In this document: positions 17,976-27,729 of the stretch, piece after piece
How positions within the stretch are numbered: position 1 is the stretch's first letter
Layout: every line of letters starts with the position of its first letter
Assembly (NCBI GenBank): GCA_963753955.1
Contig: CAVWEM010000005.1
Span: 186,001-250,000, forward strand
From: Methylumidiphilus sp963753955
Lineage (GTDB): Bacteria > Pseudomonadota > Gammaproteobacteria > Methylococcales > Methylococcaceae
Length of the DNA stretch: 64,000 bases
Direction of reading: 5' to 3'
Translations under genes and position numbers: made by a program
Notes under the pieces: model-generated
What the model saw: only the letters and a program-made list of their open reading frames with translations
The model's database searches: none
Told to the model about the DNA's origin: nothing

Positions 17976-17979
17976 TTGA
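16985..17979 (+). pseudogene. istA: IS21 transposase IstA, broken
   Basis: MPMFGKIRRM is followed by the N-terminal helix-turn-helix (KLSVCEIARRTGLSRNAIKKW), a region matching the catalytic core start (FDAHTRAFGGVPRRGVYGNM) and GPELCNVAAGREKGV. Frames then change near 17690 and the tail (VTADRNQYSV) ends where the second IS21 copy starts. Frameshifts and loss of the C-terminus make it inactive. Sequence is nearly identical to the minus-strand copy over the first ~200 codons, so the duplication is recent. Confidence 0.8.
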
Positions 17980-18102
17980 TGAGCGTCGAATTCTGACCAC
18001 CCGTTTGCATTGAATTTTGACCGGGGGTGGGAAGCCGGACGGGAGGCATCCGGCTGTGGACAAGCCTACTGGGATTTGGCCTTTCCGGTAGCCGCTTTGG
18101 CT

Positions 18103-18940
18103 TCAAAAGGGTTCTTCGTTTTCCTCCTTCGGTTTCCCTTGTTTGGCATTTTCCCGCTGCTGGATGCGGGCCTTCGCCGTTTCCGGGCTGTGCCCGAAGC
18201 GGTAGGATTCGTTGCCGGTCTCGATGATGTGGCAGTGGCGGGTCAGCCGGTCCAGAAGGGCGGCGGCCATCTTGGCATCGCTGGACACGCCGGGCCATCC
18301 GGCGAAGGCCAGGTCGGCCGTGACGATCACGCCGGTGTTCTCGTAGGGCTTGGACGGCGGGTGGAACAACAGCGCCCCGCCGTCCTGTGAGAATGGCAGG
18401 TAGCCCAGTCCGTCGAGGGATGGCCAGGCCCACGCGCATGAGGCTGTGGGCGAGCCTGCCTTGCCTCCCGGCGGCCTTTTCCCGCTCCGGGGTGTTGGCC
18501 AGCCCGAGGGTGGAGAAGAAGCGCGCCCTGGCCTAAGCTGGGTGATGGCCTTCACGCCCAGCGCCGTGGCCAGATGGCTTTTCCCGGTGCCGGGCCCCCC
18601 GACGAAAATGATGTTCTGCGCCGAGCCGGCGAAGCCCGGGTCGCCGAGCTGGCCGATCAGCGCCCGGTCCACGGCGGAGGCCCCGAAGTCGAAAGCCGGC
18701 CAGGCCGCGGTGGACGGGGAACCTGGCCGGCCTTGGCTGGTAGCGGATCGAACGGACGCCCCGGTCGGCGTGCTCCGCCTCCAGGAGCGGACGGACCACC
18801 CCTTCGCAGATTTGCAGGTTTGCTGTGCCCGCGCCCGCCATCCCGGCCCGGCATTGGGCCCTGCCGCAGAGCTTGGGCTCTTTGAGCTTTTTGACGGTGT
18901 CAGCCATGGCAGGCCTCCTTGCCGTGCAGGCGGCCATAGC
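18103..18940 (-). pseudogene. istB: IS21 helper ATPase IstB, frameshifted
   Basis: AAA+ regulator of IS21 transposition. The Walker A region IIFVGGPGTGKSHLATALG, the GVIVTADLAFAGWPGV block and the C-terminal LLDRLTRHCHIIETGNESYR are present, but the first ~90 residues are in another frame (start MADTVKKLKEPK at 18907) and internal segments are shifted. It may be inactive or may reflect base-calling error. Confidence 0.75.
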
Positions 18941-19059
18941 GGCCGGTGTCGGTCACGGGCCCCTAAGCCAGCTTGATGGCGGCCTCCAGCTTGTCCGCCG
19001 GGGCGGGCCCATGCAGCCTGGACAGCACGTTGCGCATATGCTCCACGCTGGTGTTGGAA

Positions 19060-19596
19060 GGCGCGGGTGTGGGCGTCGAAGACCGTCTCCTGGCCCTGCG
19101 CGGGATAGGCCGCCGGCAAGAATGCGCGGCTGGCGCGCAGCTTGGTGTGGGCGGCCCGCAGGCGGCGTTCGACGCCGCCGACGGGGGACGTCTCAGTGCT
19201 CCAGCCGAGCCGGAAGGCCTCGCCCCAGCCGGGCGCCAACGGCACGAAGGCCTTGGACAACGAAGGCCCGGCCTCGAGCCAGCGCCGGGTGGAGCGGTTG
19301 GCCGTCGAATAACTGCCGCCAAACCCCGGCTCCCTCAACGAGCCAAACAGCACCGATGCCGTCCGCCGGTCCCGCTTCGGGCGGTGGCTGCCGGCCTCAA
19401 GCCACTGCCGAAGCCGGGCCTCGAACGGCGTCAGCTTGGCCGGCACAGGCCCCCGCAGGCACTTCGGCTCCCGCCCGCCGTCGCAGGCCAGCCACTTCTT
19501 GATGGCGTTGCGCGAAAGGCCCGTCCGCCGCGCAATCTCGCAAACCGAAAGCTTGTCGCGGAAACACATCCGCCGGATTTTTCCAAACATTGGCAT
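19060..19596 (-). pseudogene. istA: IS21 transposase IstA, N-terminal part
   Basis: Same N-terminal sequence as the left copy (MPMFGKIRRM..., helix-turn-helix, AHTRAF), then it breaks at ~19060 and joins, out of frame, the sequence before istB. The rest of the catalytic domain is deleted. Confidence 0.75.
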
Positions 19597-19762
19597 GGCA
19601 ATCACCTCGCAAAGACCTCTGCCCAAAAAATGAGCAGAAGAGGTTGATTACCCGGGTCAATTTTCAATGCACATCAGCGCTGAAAACTGGTCAATTTTCG
19701 ATGAAGGAGCACAGGAAGCGGAGCGGTGTGCGACGACCCCCGCGTATCTATGGACTCCACCC

Positions 19763-20033
19763 GGTTTGCAAGGAAAAGATTGAGTTTTTGCCCTTGGGGT
19801 AGATTGCGCGTATCTATTCGGCCTTGAGAGTGGAGCGGTTGATCGCTTCGGCCCGGATGCAATGCGCGCGTCGGAATCCTAATAGCCGGGCGGCCTTTGA
19901 TGGCCGCTACGCAGGACGGATTCACCCGACGCCGGTCCGACCTAGGGGGCATCGTTCTTTCTTAACCTTCGCAACCTTCGTGTGTTCGTTTATCGCATGA
20001 AATCCCGGCAACTGCCGCCCTGTTGACCACCCG
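19763..20033 (-). ncRNA. Candidate guide (seek/bridge) RNA region of IS1111 copy 1
   Basis: 271 bases between the transposase stop and the terminal repeat hold no gene. In IS1111 elements this 3' non-coding end encodes the structured RNA that guides the DEDD transposase to donor and target DNA. Location and size fit; I have not folded it. Confidence 0.4.
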
Positions 20034-21065
20034 TCAGGAGGCTCCGTGGCTGGGCTGGTAGTCCCGTCCGTGCGCCAGCATCGCCCAAGCGATCCGCGCC
20101 AGCTTGTTGGCCAGGGCCACGGCGGCGACATTGAAGCCCCGCCGCTCCGCGAGCTTGAGCGCCCAGACCAGGATGCGGTCCTCCTTGCCGCTGGCGCAGC
20201 GCAGGGCGCTGCGGGCGCCATGGATCAGCAATGTCCGCAGGTAACGGTCGCCCCGCTTGGTGATGCCGAACAGCCGTTGCTTGCCGCCGCTGCTGTGCTC
20301 CCGGGGCACCAGCCCCAGGTTGGCCGACAAGTCGCGCCCTTGCTTGAAGTCCCGCGGGTCGGCGACCGCCGCCACCAGCGCCGTCGCGGTGACCTGGCCG
20401 ATGCCCGGCACCGCCAAGAGCCGCTTCGCCCGCTCGTCAGCCCGGGCCGCCTTAGCCAGCCGCCGGTCATAGGCTTGCAGCCGCCGCTCCTTGTCGTCCA
20501 GTTGCGCCACCAGGTCGCGGAAGGTCTCCAGGGCCATGCCCGACAAGCCATTGTGTCCGTCGTCCAGCCACGGCAAGAGGCCCGCCCGGAACTTGGCCAC
20601 GCCCAGCGGGAAGACCTTGCCGTACTCGTGGGCGAACGCGCGGAGGCGGCAGACCATGGCCCTTTTCTCCTCCACCAGCGCCTGCCGGGCCCGGTGCAGC
20701 ATCTGCAAATCCTGCTGGGCTTCCGTGTTGGTGGCGACGTACTTCGTGGCCTCGCGCGAGCGGGCCTCGGCGATGGCGGCGGCATCGTTGGCGTCGTTCT
20801 TGTTGCCCGTCACATAGGCCCGCGTGTGCTGCGCGGCGATCAGCTTCACTTCGTGCCCCGCCGCGCCCAGCTCCCGCGCCCAGAAATGCGAGCCGGCGCA
20901 GGCCTCGATGCCTACCGGCGTCGGCGGCAGGTTGGCGAAGAACGCCCGCACCTCGTCGCGCGCCAGGGTTTTCTTCAGCACCACTTTGCCGCGAACGTCG
21001 CGCCCCACGGCGACAAAGACACTCTTGGCAATATCCAGACCGATCACGCTTGCTGTAGTATTCAT
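20034..21065 (-). CDS. IS110-family transposase (IS1111 group)
   Basis: 343 residues, intact. N-terminal DEDD RuvC-like domain: IGLDIAKSVFVAVG with the first catalytic Asp, VGIEACAGSHFWARELG (Glu), KNDANDAAAIAEA (two Asp). The central coiled coil is followed by the C-terminal Tnp20 domain with LLAVPGIGQVTATALVAAV (helix-hairpin-helix) and the conserved nucleophile-type Ser in LVPREHSSGGKQRL. It should act as an RNA-guided recombinase. Full length and all key residues suggest the element is active. Confidence 0.93.
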   Translation of the reverse strand: MNTTASVIGLDIAKSVFVAVGRDVRGKVVLKKTLARDEVRAFFANLPPTPVGIEACAGSHFWARELGAAGHEVKLIAAQHTRAYVTGNKNDANDAAAIAEARSREATKYVATNTEAQQDLQMLHRARQALVEEKRAMVCRLRAFAHEYGKVFPLGVAKFRAGLLPWLDDGHNGLSGMALETFRDLVAQLDDKERRLQAYDRRLAKAARADERAKRLLAVPGIGQVTATALVAAVADPRDFKQGRDLSANLGLVPREHSSGGKQRLFGITKRGDRYLRTLLIHGARSALRCASGKEDRILVWALKLAERRGFNVAAVALANKLARIAWAMLAHGRDYQPSHGAS

Positions 21066-21177
21066 CTCGGACTCCCCCGCTCAGTGGTTTGCCTGGCGGA
21101 CCGCCCGCCAGGCTTGGCGCACATTGTGACGCCGTTTAGTGGGTGGGTGGAGTCCATTCCATTAGCCGGAGGGCCGG

Positions 21178-21223
21178 ATGTTTCGTCGGAAGTCGCGCGA
21201 TAGCGCGGGCGGAGACGAAACAT
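21178..21223. other. Hairpin beside IS1111 copy 1
   Basis: ATGTTTCGTC (21178-21187) and GACGAAACAT (21214-21223) are perfect inverted arms with a further CGCGC/GCGCG pairing inside. It lies 22 bases past the IS1111 end and may be part of the sequence into which the element inserted, or a recombination site of the Tn3 remnant. Confidence 0.35.
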
Positions 21224-21395
21224 AAGGCAACCGAACCGGCGTAAAGTCAGTGTGGCAGCCATGGCGAGAGGCGGAGCGCAGCGGAGTCTTGATGCCGTGG
21301 CGGACGCAGGACGGGCGCGGGCCGCCGAAGGCAAGGTTGTCGCCAATTTTTTGCTCCTGAGGGAGACTGGGAAGTCCCGTCAGGTTTCGCATAAA

Positions 21396-23023
21396 ATGGC
21401 GACACGCTGCGCCTTCCAACACCCGCCGGGCCGACGAAGCCCGTTACCTGCACTTGATCGCCTTCGTCGCCTACCAGACCTTCAGGCTGAACCATACGTT
21501 GGCCGACGCGCTGTTGAGCGCCGTGCAGGCGGCGGTCAACGCCGCCGACAAGGCGCACAAGGAGGCCTATTACCAAGAGCGCGGGCAGCGGAAGCAATCT
21601 TTTGCCGCGCTTGCCGACCAACTCGGGCAGAGTGTCCGGGGAGACTTTGTCGGCCATCGGGCGCATTGCGGCCGACCAACAGTTGGCCGACGGCGAGAAG
21701 GTGGCCTTGATCAACGCCGCGTTGGCCGTACAGGACGGGAAGCCCAGCCCGCTGGGCTTGGCCGCTGCCCACCAGGGGCGCGACGGCTATGCGCTGCTGG
21801 AGGAGCAATCGTTGAAACTGCAACACCGCGTCGCGGACATCGTGCGCCAGCTCCGGTTCGCCCCCAATTGCAGCAAGCCGGCATCATCGGCTACGGCTGC
21901 GGCATCGGACACCGCAAGCTCGCGCAGATATCCAAGCAGATCGACGAGAACGCCCTGGACAACGCGGTCAACTGGCACTTCTCGCTCCAGAATGTGCAGG
22001 GCGGCAACGACCGCATCCTGCAGTTTATCGACCGGATGGATCTGCCTAACCTCCACTGGCGAAGCCCGGCCCCGTTGCACACCTCCAGCGACGGGCAGAA
22101 ATTCGAGGTGGCGGTGGATTCCTTGAACGCCAACTACTCGTTCAAATACCTGGGCAAGGACAAGGGCGTAAGCATGGTGACGTTCATCGACATGCGCGAG
22201 CTGATGTGGCACTCCACCGTGATCAGCTCCGCCGAGCGCGAGGCGGCCTACGTGATCGACGGGCTAATGCACAACGACGTGGTCAAGAGCGACATCCATT
22301 CGACGGACACCCACGGCTACTCGGAGGCCGTCTTTGCCGCGACGCACCTGCTGGGCTTCCAGTTCGCGCCCCGCATCAAGGGCCTTGGCCGGTAACGGCT
22401 GTATGCCTTCAAGAGCCGCAAGCACTACGAGGGGCAGGGCCATGCGCTACTGCCTGGCCGCCACATCCGCGAGGCCCTCATCGAAGAGCAATGGGACGAG
22501 ATCCTGCGCTTTACCTGAAGGCGGCCACCGCCTCGCAGCTCTTCAGGCGGCTGTACTCCTAATTCCAAGCAGCACCCCTTGTACCAGGCTTTGAAGGAGT
22601 TCGGGGAAATCCCGAAGACCCTGTTCATCCTAAAATACCTGGACGACCTGGAATTGCGGCAGGCGGTCGAGAAGCAACCCGACAACGCCGGGGCTCGGAC
22701 TTGTTGCCAGGGCGATCTCGTTCGGCCATAACCAGGAATTCATCCAGGGCGAAAAGGAGGATCAGGAGGTTGCCGAGGGATGTCGGCGGCTGATCAAGAA
22801 CGAGGCCGTCTGCTGGAACTATCTCTATTTATCGCGGGAACTCGCCGCCGAGAAAAACGAAGGGCGCAAGGCGGAATTGGCCGAGGCCATCCGCAACGGT
22901 TCGGTCATGACTTGGAGTCAATTCAACCTGCACGGGGAGTTCGACTTCTCGGACGAGAGAATGGCCGATTCGGTGGACCTGACGGCCCCAGAAAATTTGG
23001 CGTTGCGGAAGCCCCATTGCTAA
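21396..23023 (+). pseudogene. tnpA: Tn3-family transposase TnpA, truncated and frameshifted
   Basis: Pieces in several frames match the middle and C-terminal part of Tn3 transposases: RYLHLIAFVAYQTFRLNHTL, the DDE block SDIHSTDTHGYSEAVFAATH with LLGFQFAPRIKGL, then YQALKEFGEIPKTLFILKYL, ELRQAVEKQ, and the end HGEFDFSDERMADSVDL. The first ~250 residues are absent and at least five indels are present. No resolvase gene or clear 38-bp terminal repeats were seen. Confidence 0.8.
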
Positions 23024-23238
23024 CCGCAGATCACTGCAAATCCTATGGGACTTTCGTGTCGTTTGTTTAAACGCACCCGTTGTAAGCCGCAAACACCAGC
23101 GGCGTTGGTTTCGGCTTTCATCGCAACCCAACAAACTATGTGCTGGGGCGCGTCGCCTCAATCTAGCATCCCGGCGGCAAGGCAATAATCCTCCCTATCC
23201 TCAAGCCTTTGCTTGTCCTCTTCAAAACGCTTTTCCAG

Positions 23239-24627
23239 TCAACCAATCTCCGGCAACAATCCTTCCAAAGCCGTCTTATCCAGTTTCTCCTTCTCCACCT
23301 TCAGATAAGCCACGCCATCATCGGCCAATACCACGGCTTCGACGACGCCCGGCACTTGGCGCAGTCTCACGGACATATCCACTGCATCGTTCACGCTCAG
23401 ATTGCCGAAATTGATTAGCAAGGAACTGAGGTGGCGGGGCGGGACCATTCTTAGGGCGATCAAGGCCCAGACCAAAGCCATGACAGAGCAGAAGGCGAAG
23501 ACATAGGGAATGCCGAAAGCACCATAGATCGTGCCGCCGCTGACGCCGCCGACAAAAGCGCCTAAGAACTGCGCGGTGGAATAGACACCCATCGCCGTGC
23601 CTTTGAGTTCGGAGGGCGCGACTTTGGAAATCATCGACGGCAGGGTCGCTTCCAGCAGGTTGAAGCCGGTGAAAAACACATAGAGCAGAAAGCCGATGGC
23701 GTAGACGTTGCCCGCACTGAACAGCAGCCCGGCATCGGCGAGGGCGACAATGACTATGAAGGTGAGAAACACCGCCTTCATCTTGCGCCTCTTTTCCGCC
23801 AGGATGACGAAAGGCACCATGCTGAACATCGACAGCAAAAACACCGGCAGGTAGACCTTCCAATGGCTGGCGGTTTCCAATTGCACGGAGTCGCGCAGCA
23901 CCAGGGGAATCACTACGAAAGTGGCGGTGAGTATGGCGTGTAGGGCGAAGATACCGAAATCCAGCCGCAACAGCTCGGGATTGTTCAGCACCTTGCCAAA
24001 CTGCGCCGGTTGGGCCTGGGTGTCGCGATGGAAGCGGCTGATGACGGGCGTGGGCACCACCAGGTAAAGCACGGCGATGCCTGCCAAGGCCAGCCCGGCG
24101 ATGATCCAGAAAATGCCCTTCACACCTATCATCCCTTCCAGCACCGGGCCGGCGACCATCGAGACCGCAAAAGAAATGCCGATGCTGATGCCGATCAAGG
24201 CCATGGCCTTGGTGCGATGTTCCTCGCGGGAGAGGTCGGCAGCCAGGGCCATGACCACGGCGGCGACCGCGCCCGCGCCTTGTATGGAACGGCCTAGGAT
24301 CACGCCATAAATCGAGTCGGCCTGGGCTGCGACCACACTGCCTGCCGCGAAGATGAGCAAACCGATGGTGATGACCTTCTTCCTGCCGACCCGATCCGAC
24401 CATAACCCGAACGGTATACCTAGTAGCGCCTGAGTCAGGCCGTAGGCGCTGATGGCCAGGCCAATCAATGCCGGTGTGGCTCCCTCCAAATGTCGGGCAT
24501 AGATGGAAAACACCGGCAGGATCATGAACAATCCCAACATCCTGAGCATGTAAATACCAGCCAGGGAAAGGCTGGCGCGCAGTTCCGCCCGCGTCATCGG
24601 GGTGTCGATTTCCAAAGCCTGCTTCAA
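23239..24627 (-). CDS. yajR: MFS transporter of the YajR type (with C-terminal YAM-like domain)
   Basis: 462 residues. Twelve membrane helices in the first ~400, with the MFS motif A GLWSDRVGRKKVI after helix 2 and RSIQGAGAVAAVVMALAADL in helix 4. After helix 12 a ~60-residue soluble domain (VNDAVDMSVRLRQVPGVVEAVVL...) has a ferredoxin-like fold pattern, as in the YAM domain of YajR, which resembles metal-chaperone domains. Substrate unknown. Its start overlaps the stop of the globin sensor by 4 bases, so the two are co-translated. Confidence 0.87.
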   Translation of the reverse strand: MKQALEIDTPMTRAELRASLSLAGIYMLRMLGLFMILPVFSIYARHLEGATPALIGLAISAYGLTQALLGIPFGLWSDRVGRKKVITIGLLIFAAGSVVAAQADSIYGVILGRSIQGAGAVAAVVMALAADLSREEHRTKAMALIGISIGISFAVSMVAGPVLEGMIGVKGIFWIIAGLALAGIAVLYLVVPTPVISRFHRDTQAQPAQFGKVLNNPELLRLDFGIFALHAILTATFVVIPLVLRDSVQLETASHWKVYLPVFLLSMFSMVPFVILAEKRRKMKAVFLTFIVIVALADAGLLFSAGNVYAIGFLLYVFFTGFNLLEATLPSMISKVAPSELKGTAMGVYSTAQFLGAFVGGVSGGTIYGAFGIPYVFAFCSVMALVWALIALRMVPPRHLSSLLINFGNLSVNDAVDMSVRLRQVPGVVEAVVLADDGVAYLKVEKEKLDKTALEGLLPEIG

Positions 24628-25532
24628 AACGGTTTCTCCTCAAGCTTAAACAGTATTTGCGCCGCTTTTTTCAATCGGGATAAGAAATCTTGCGGCGGGG
24701 ACGCCCCGAAGTTTAACCGGTGACGGGTTTTGCGGGCGGCGACTTCGGTATTCAACCTATCCAATTGACGGGAAAGAAGTTGGCATTTTTCGCCGATGCC
24801 ATTTGCGCCATCCTCGCAGGAGGTGAAGCCGGCCTGCAACCGCTGCATTTGTTCAAGACAGGCGTGGCCCTCCTCGCCCCGGGGCAACATTTCCCGCAAT
24901 CCGTCCAATTGCTCCCGGCAGTCGCCGAAGCTCGCCGAGAAGGATTCGGCACCCGGCACCAGGCGTTGGCCTAGAATGGCGAGTTCGCTGTCGATCTGCT
25001 CGATTTCGGCGATGAACTGTTCGGCGTTGTGCAGGATTTTGCGGATGGAGGCGTTTTTGGCATCTAAGTAGCTCTCAATGACGAAATCAATGTCGAGAAA
25101 CACCGCCTTTTGGATGGATTGGGTTTTGTTGCTCAGGGCTTGCGCGTCATCGCGATATTCCGCCGCGATCAATTCGACAAAGCGGTTCAGCACGATGCAA
25201 TATCCGCCCAGATAGGCGCTCAAGCCCAGCCCGATGCGCTCGTGGGCACGGCCAATCTGGATCGCCCTCGCACAATGCGCCTCGCCCAAATCCTCTCCGG
25301 ACAGCAGTTGCAGCCAATGTTCCTTTTGCGCAAGCCTTGCCCTTGCCCGCACCTCTTCAGTGGGCAGCAGTTCCCGAGTCTCAGGCCGCTCCCGCATGAA
25401 TTGGTAGAATTCGTCGAGTAGGCCATCCATAGCCGGCACCAACAAGGTTTGCAATTCCTTGAGGTTTTCCTGGCAATGCCGGTCATAGCCAAGAAAACTC
25501 ATTCTTTCCCGCAAGATTCGCGAACGGCTCAT
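24624..25532 (-). CDS. Globin-coupled sensor protein with coiled-coil C-terminus
   Basis: 302 residues. Residues ~15-165 match the globin-coupled-sensor/protoglobin domain: RHCQENLKELQTLLVPAMDGL, ELLPTEEVRARARLAQKEHW, and HERIGLGLSAYLGGY with the likely proximal heme His97. The rest is a helical, charged coiled coil without a GGDEF, kinase or methyl-accepting motif, so the output is not obvious. It overlaps yajR by 4 bases, which suggests that oxygen or NO sensing by this protein relates to the transporter. A second possible start is Met11 (25502). Confidence 0.85.
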   Translation of the reverse strand: MSRSRILRERMSFLGYDRHCQENLKELQTLLVPAMDGLLDEFYQFMRERPETRELLPTEEVRARARLAQKEHWLQLLSGEDLGEAHCARAIQIGRAHERIGLGLSAYLGGYCIVLNRFVELIAAEYRDDAQALSNKTQSIQKAVFLDIDFVIESYLDAKNASIRKILHNAEQFIAEIEQIDSELAILGQRLVPGAESFSASFGDCREQLDGLREMLPRGEEGHACLEQMQRLQAGFTSCEDGANGIGEKCQLLSRQLDRLNTEVAARKTRHRLNFGASPPQDFLSRLKKAAQILFKLEEKPF

Positions 25533-25552
25533 GTTTTATCAATCCATCTTGG

Positions 25553-25676
25553 GTGTGTACCCCCTCTGCCAATGGGACAGGGGCAAGGGGTGAAGGTTGT
25601 AAGGACTTGGATCTGCCACAGATACAGCGTGTCACCCTTACCCTAAATCCCACTCCCAAAGGGAGAGGGACTTTTT
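25553..25676. repeat. Repeat-derived intergenic sequence (CTCCC/GGGAG palindrome family)
   Basis: Contains TACCCCCTCTGCCAATGGGA...AGGGGTGAAGG and CCCACTCCCAAAGGGAGAGGG, eroded relatives of the CCCCTCTCCC/GGGAGAGGGG hairpin repeats found at 35409, 51416, 51449 and 55560. It forms a hairpin after the minus-strand gene at 25680. Confidence 0.55.
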
Positions 25677-25679
25677 GGA

Positions 25680-26345
25680 CTAACGGTTAGCCTTGTCGTA
25701 CTCGGCAAAGAATGTGCCCAGCTTATCGTTGATGGCCTGGGCGACCGGCTGCGCCAAGGGATCCAGCCCGCCCGTCCCGGCCTTGATGACCGTGCCTTCC
25801 CAGAGGATCGCGTCCACATGCTGGGGAACGAGGGTGGGATGTTTCGGCTGGTTGGAATCCTGCTGAGGCAGTTCGGAGGCCCGGTTCACCGCGTGGGCAT
25901 AATGGGCGAAGACGCTGATACGGGCGGAGATCGCCGCAGGCTCGACGCCCAGCTCGGTGCCGATGACATCAATGATGACTTTCGCCCTGCCGGTGTGATA
26001 CGGCAGCACGGCGGCATCGTTGGCGTTGCGGGCTTTGTGGAAGTTGACGTGATGCTGCATGGCCAGGGCTTCCAGGTTTTTATAGCTGTCCTGGCAGACT
26101 TGCTTTAGGGCAGGTGTTTTCGACTCCTCGGCGGGGCAGTAGAAGATCATGCCCGGCCAGCCCTTGAGGAGGGCCAGATTGGCTTCCTTCATGTATTCGA
26201 TGATCTTCTGCTCGGCGACATCGGACACGACGGGAACGTCTTTGTGTTCCTGGGCGGGCGGCTGGGTTTCCGCGAAGCTTACGGGTGCGAAGCCCAGTTG
26301 CGCGATCACAAGCAGGGCTGGAGGTAAAGCAGTGAATTTCAACAT
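25680..26345 (-). CDS. Exported protein, function unknown
   Basis: 221 residues with a signal peptide (MLKFTALPPALLVIAQLGFAPVSFA) cleaved about residue 25. The mature part is helical, with Cys in YCPAEE and VCQDSYKN that may form a disulfide, a HHVNFHK cluster, and a GTELGVEPAAISARISVFAH region. No membrane helix in the mature part, so it should be periplasmic. I do not recognise a family. It is 69 bases downstream of the DUF6524-like gene on the same strand. Confidence 0.7.
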   Translation of the reverse strand: MLKFTALPPALLVIAQLGFAPVSFAETQPPAQEHKDVPVVSDVAEQKIIEYMKEANLALLKGWPGMIFYCPAEESKTPALKQVCQDSYKNLEALAMQHHVNFHKARNANDAAVLPYHTGRAKVIIDVIGTELGVEPAAISARISVFAHYAHAVNRASELPQQDSNQPKHPTLVPQHVDAILWEGTVIKAGTGGLDPLAQPVAQAINDKLGTFFAEYDKANR

Positions 26346-26414
26346 GGCATCCTCATTTATTTTTGGAGTGGCACCTAGGACAAAACCCGCGCTAGGTTGT
26401 CGCGGATGGATCGG

Positions 26415-26855
26415 TCAGTCGTCCAAGTCATCGATTTCGACCTGGCCGCTTAGGCGGCGGTAGATGTGGGACCAGGACATCCCCAAGGCCAGCACAATGC
26501 CGACCACCCCTTCCGTCACGTGGACAATGGCTCGGATATTGTCCGGCTCGAATAGGTTCATTTCGGCAAAAAGCCAAACCACCCCGCCGCACAGGGCCAG
26601 GATCAGGGTGACGCCGAAAAGCCCTAAGGAATTGCGTGTAGCGTTAGCGTACACCACCCAACCGGTCAACAACATCGTGCCGGCCAGGAATTTCAAGGCG
26701 TTGGATCCGAGCAGGCCGGCCTCCGGGTGATCCAGGCCTGCCTTGACCCAATGGTAATAGGAATAGCCCTCTGGATTATAGCTGGTGTAAACCAGCGCCA
26801 GGGCGAACAACAGTCGAAGCAGGAAGCCTGACCAGGTCAACGTTCCCTTGTGCAT
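26415..26855 (-). CDS. DUF6524-like inner-membrane protein
   Basis: 146 residues from ATG at 26855 (MHKGTLTWSGFLLRLLFALA). Four membrane helices (residues ~8-25, 50-70, 76-96, 110-130); the motif VYTSYNPEGYSYYHWV in the first loop is characteristic of this small family. The frame is open a further 69 bases upstream (26924), but the shorter start fits the family. Function unknown. Confidence 0.75.
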   Translation of the reverse strand: MHKGTLTWSGFLLRLLFALALVYTSYNPEGYSYYHWVKAGLDHPEAGLLGSNALKFLAGTMLLTGWVVYANATRNSLGLFGVTLILALCGGVVWLFAEMNLFEPDNIRAIVHVTEGVVGIVLALGMSWSHIYRRLSGQVEIDDLDD

Positions 26856-26980
26856 GTCGGATTCTTTCAGTGTGTTGGGGGATAATACACAGGCATTTAA
26901 TAGAACCGGCGCGGTGGGAGTCAAGCAAAAATGTTAAACTTCCGGCATTTCCGCACCTAGACGAGGTTTAGCAAGCAATC

Positions 26981-27729
26981 ATGGCAGGTCATAGCAAATG
27001 GGCTAACATCCAACACCGCAAGGGTGCCCAGGACGCCAAGCGGGGCAAGATATTCACCAAATTCATCCGCGAGATCACTGTCTCGGCCCGCACCGGCGGC
27101 GGCGATCCGGCCAATAATCCACGCCTGCGCACGGTCATCGACAAGGCGCTGACCGCGAACATGACCAAGGACACCATCGAGCGCGCCATCAAAAAAGGCA
27201 TAGGCGCGGGCGAAGGCGAGAACTACGAGGAAGTGCGCTACGAAGGCTATAGCCCTGGCGGCATCGCGGTGCTAGTGGACTGCCTCACCGACAACCGCAA
27301 CCGCACCGTCGCCGAAGTGCGCCATGCCTTCAGCAAAGCCGGTGGCAACCTCGGCACGGACGGGTCGGTAGCCTATCTTATTCAGCAAGACCGGCGTCCT
27401 CAGCTTTACCGCCGGCGTGGACGAAGATAAGCTCATGGAAGCGGCCCTAGAAGCCGGTGCCGACGACGTGGTCAGCAACGACGACGGCTCGGCAGACGTG
27501 ATTGACCTCCCAAGAAAACTTTGAAGCGGTGAAAGCGGCGCTGATTGACAACGGACTGAGCCCGGAAAACGCCGAAGTGACGATGCGCGCCGGCACCAGC
27601 ATTGCGCTGGAACAGGAAGACGCGGAAAAGTTGATTCGTCTGATCGAGCGACTGGAAGATTTGGACGACGTGCAAAACGTATACTCCAATGCCGACATCA
27701 GCGAGGACATCCTCGCGAAGATTGCTTGA
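26981..27729 (+). CDS. yebC: YebC/TACO1-family protein (two frameshifts)
   Basis: Family of ribosome-associated translation activators or transcription regulators. Starts MAGHSKWANIQHRKGAQDAKRGK, the invariant opening, then RTVIDKALTANMTKDTIERAIKKG, RTVAEVRHAFSKAGGNLGT; the frame changes near 27385 and again near 27515, and the end is NVYSNADISEDILAKIA. First gene of the yebC-ruvC-ruvA run; its TGA overlaps the TTG start of ruvC. Confidence 0.92.

Larger units (their letters stand above)
17976..19702 (-). mobile_element. IS21-family element, right copy (internal deletion)
   Basis: Inverted relative to the left copy. Its istA-side end is at 19680-19702 (CTGAAAACTGGTCAATTTTC...), its istB-side end around 17976-18035 (GTCGAATTCTGACCACCC, then GCATTGAATTTTGACCGGGG). 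At ~1.73 kb it is shorter than a full IS21 (~2.4 kb) because the second half of istA is deleted. The inverted pair could form a very long hairpin and promote inversion or assembly error. Confidence 0.75.
19751..21156 (-). mobile_element. IS110-family (IS1111 group) element, copy 1
   Basis: Bounded by the subterminal inverted repeats TGGACTCCACCC (19751-19762) and GGGTGGAGTCCA (21145-21156), a feature of the IS1111 group rather than other IS110 elements. Contains one intact transposase gene and a ~280-base non-coding stretch at its 3' side. Related to the second copy at 33178 but not identical. Confidence 0.85.
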
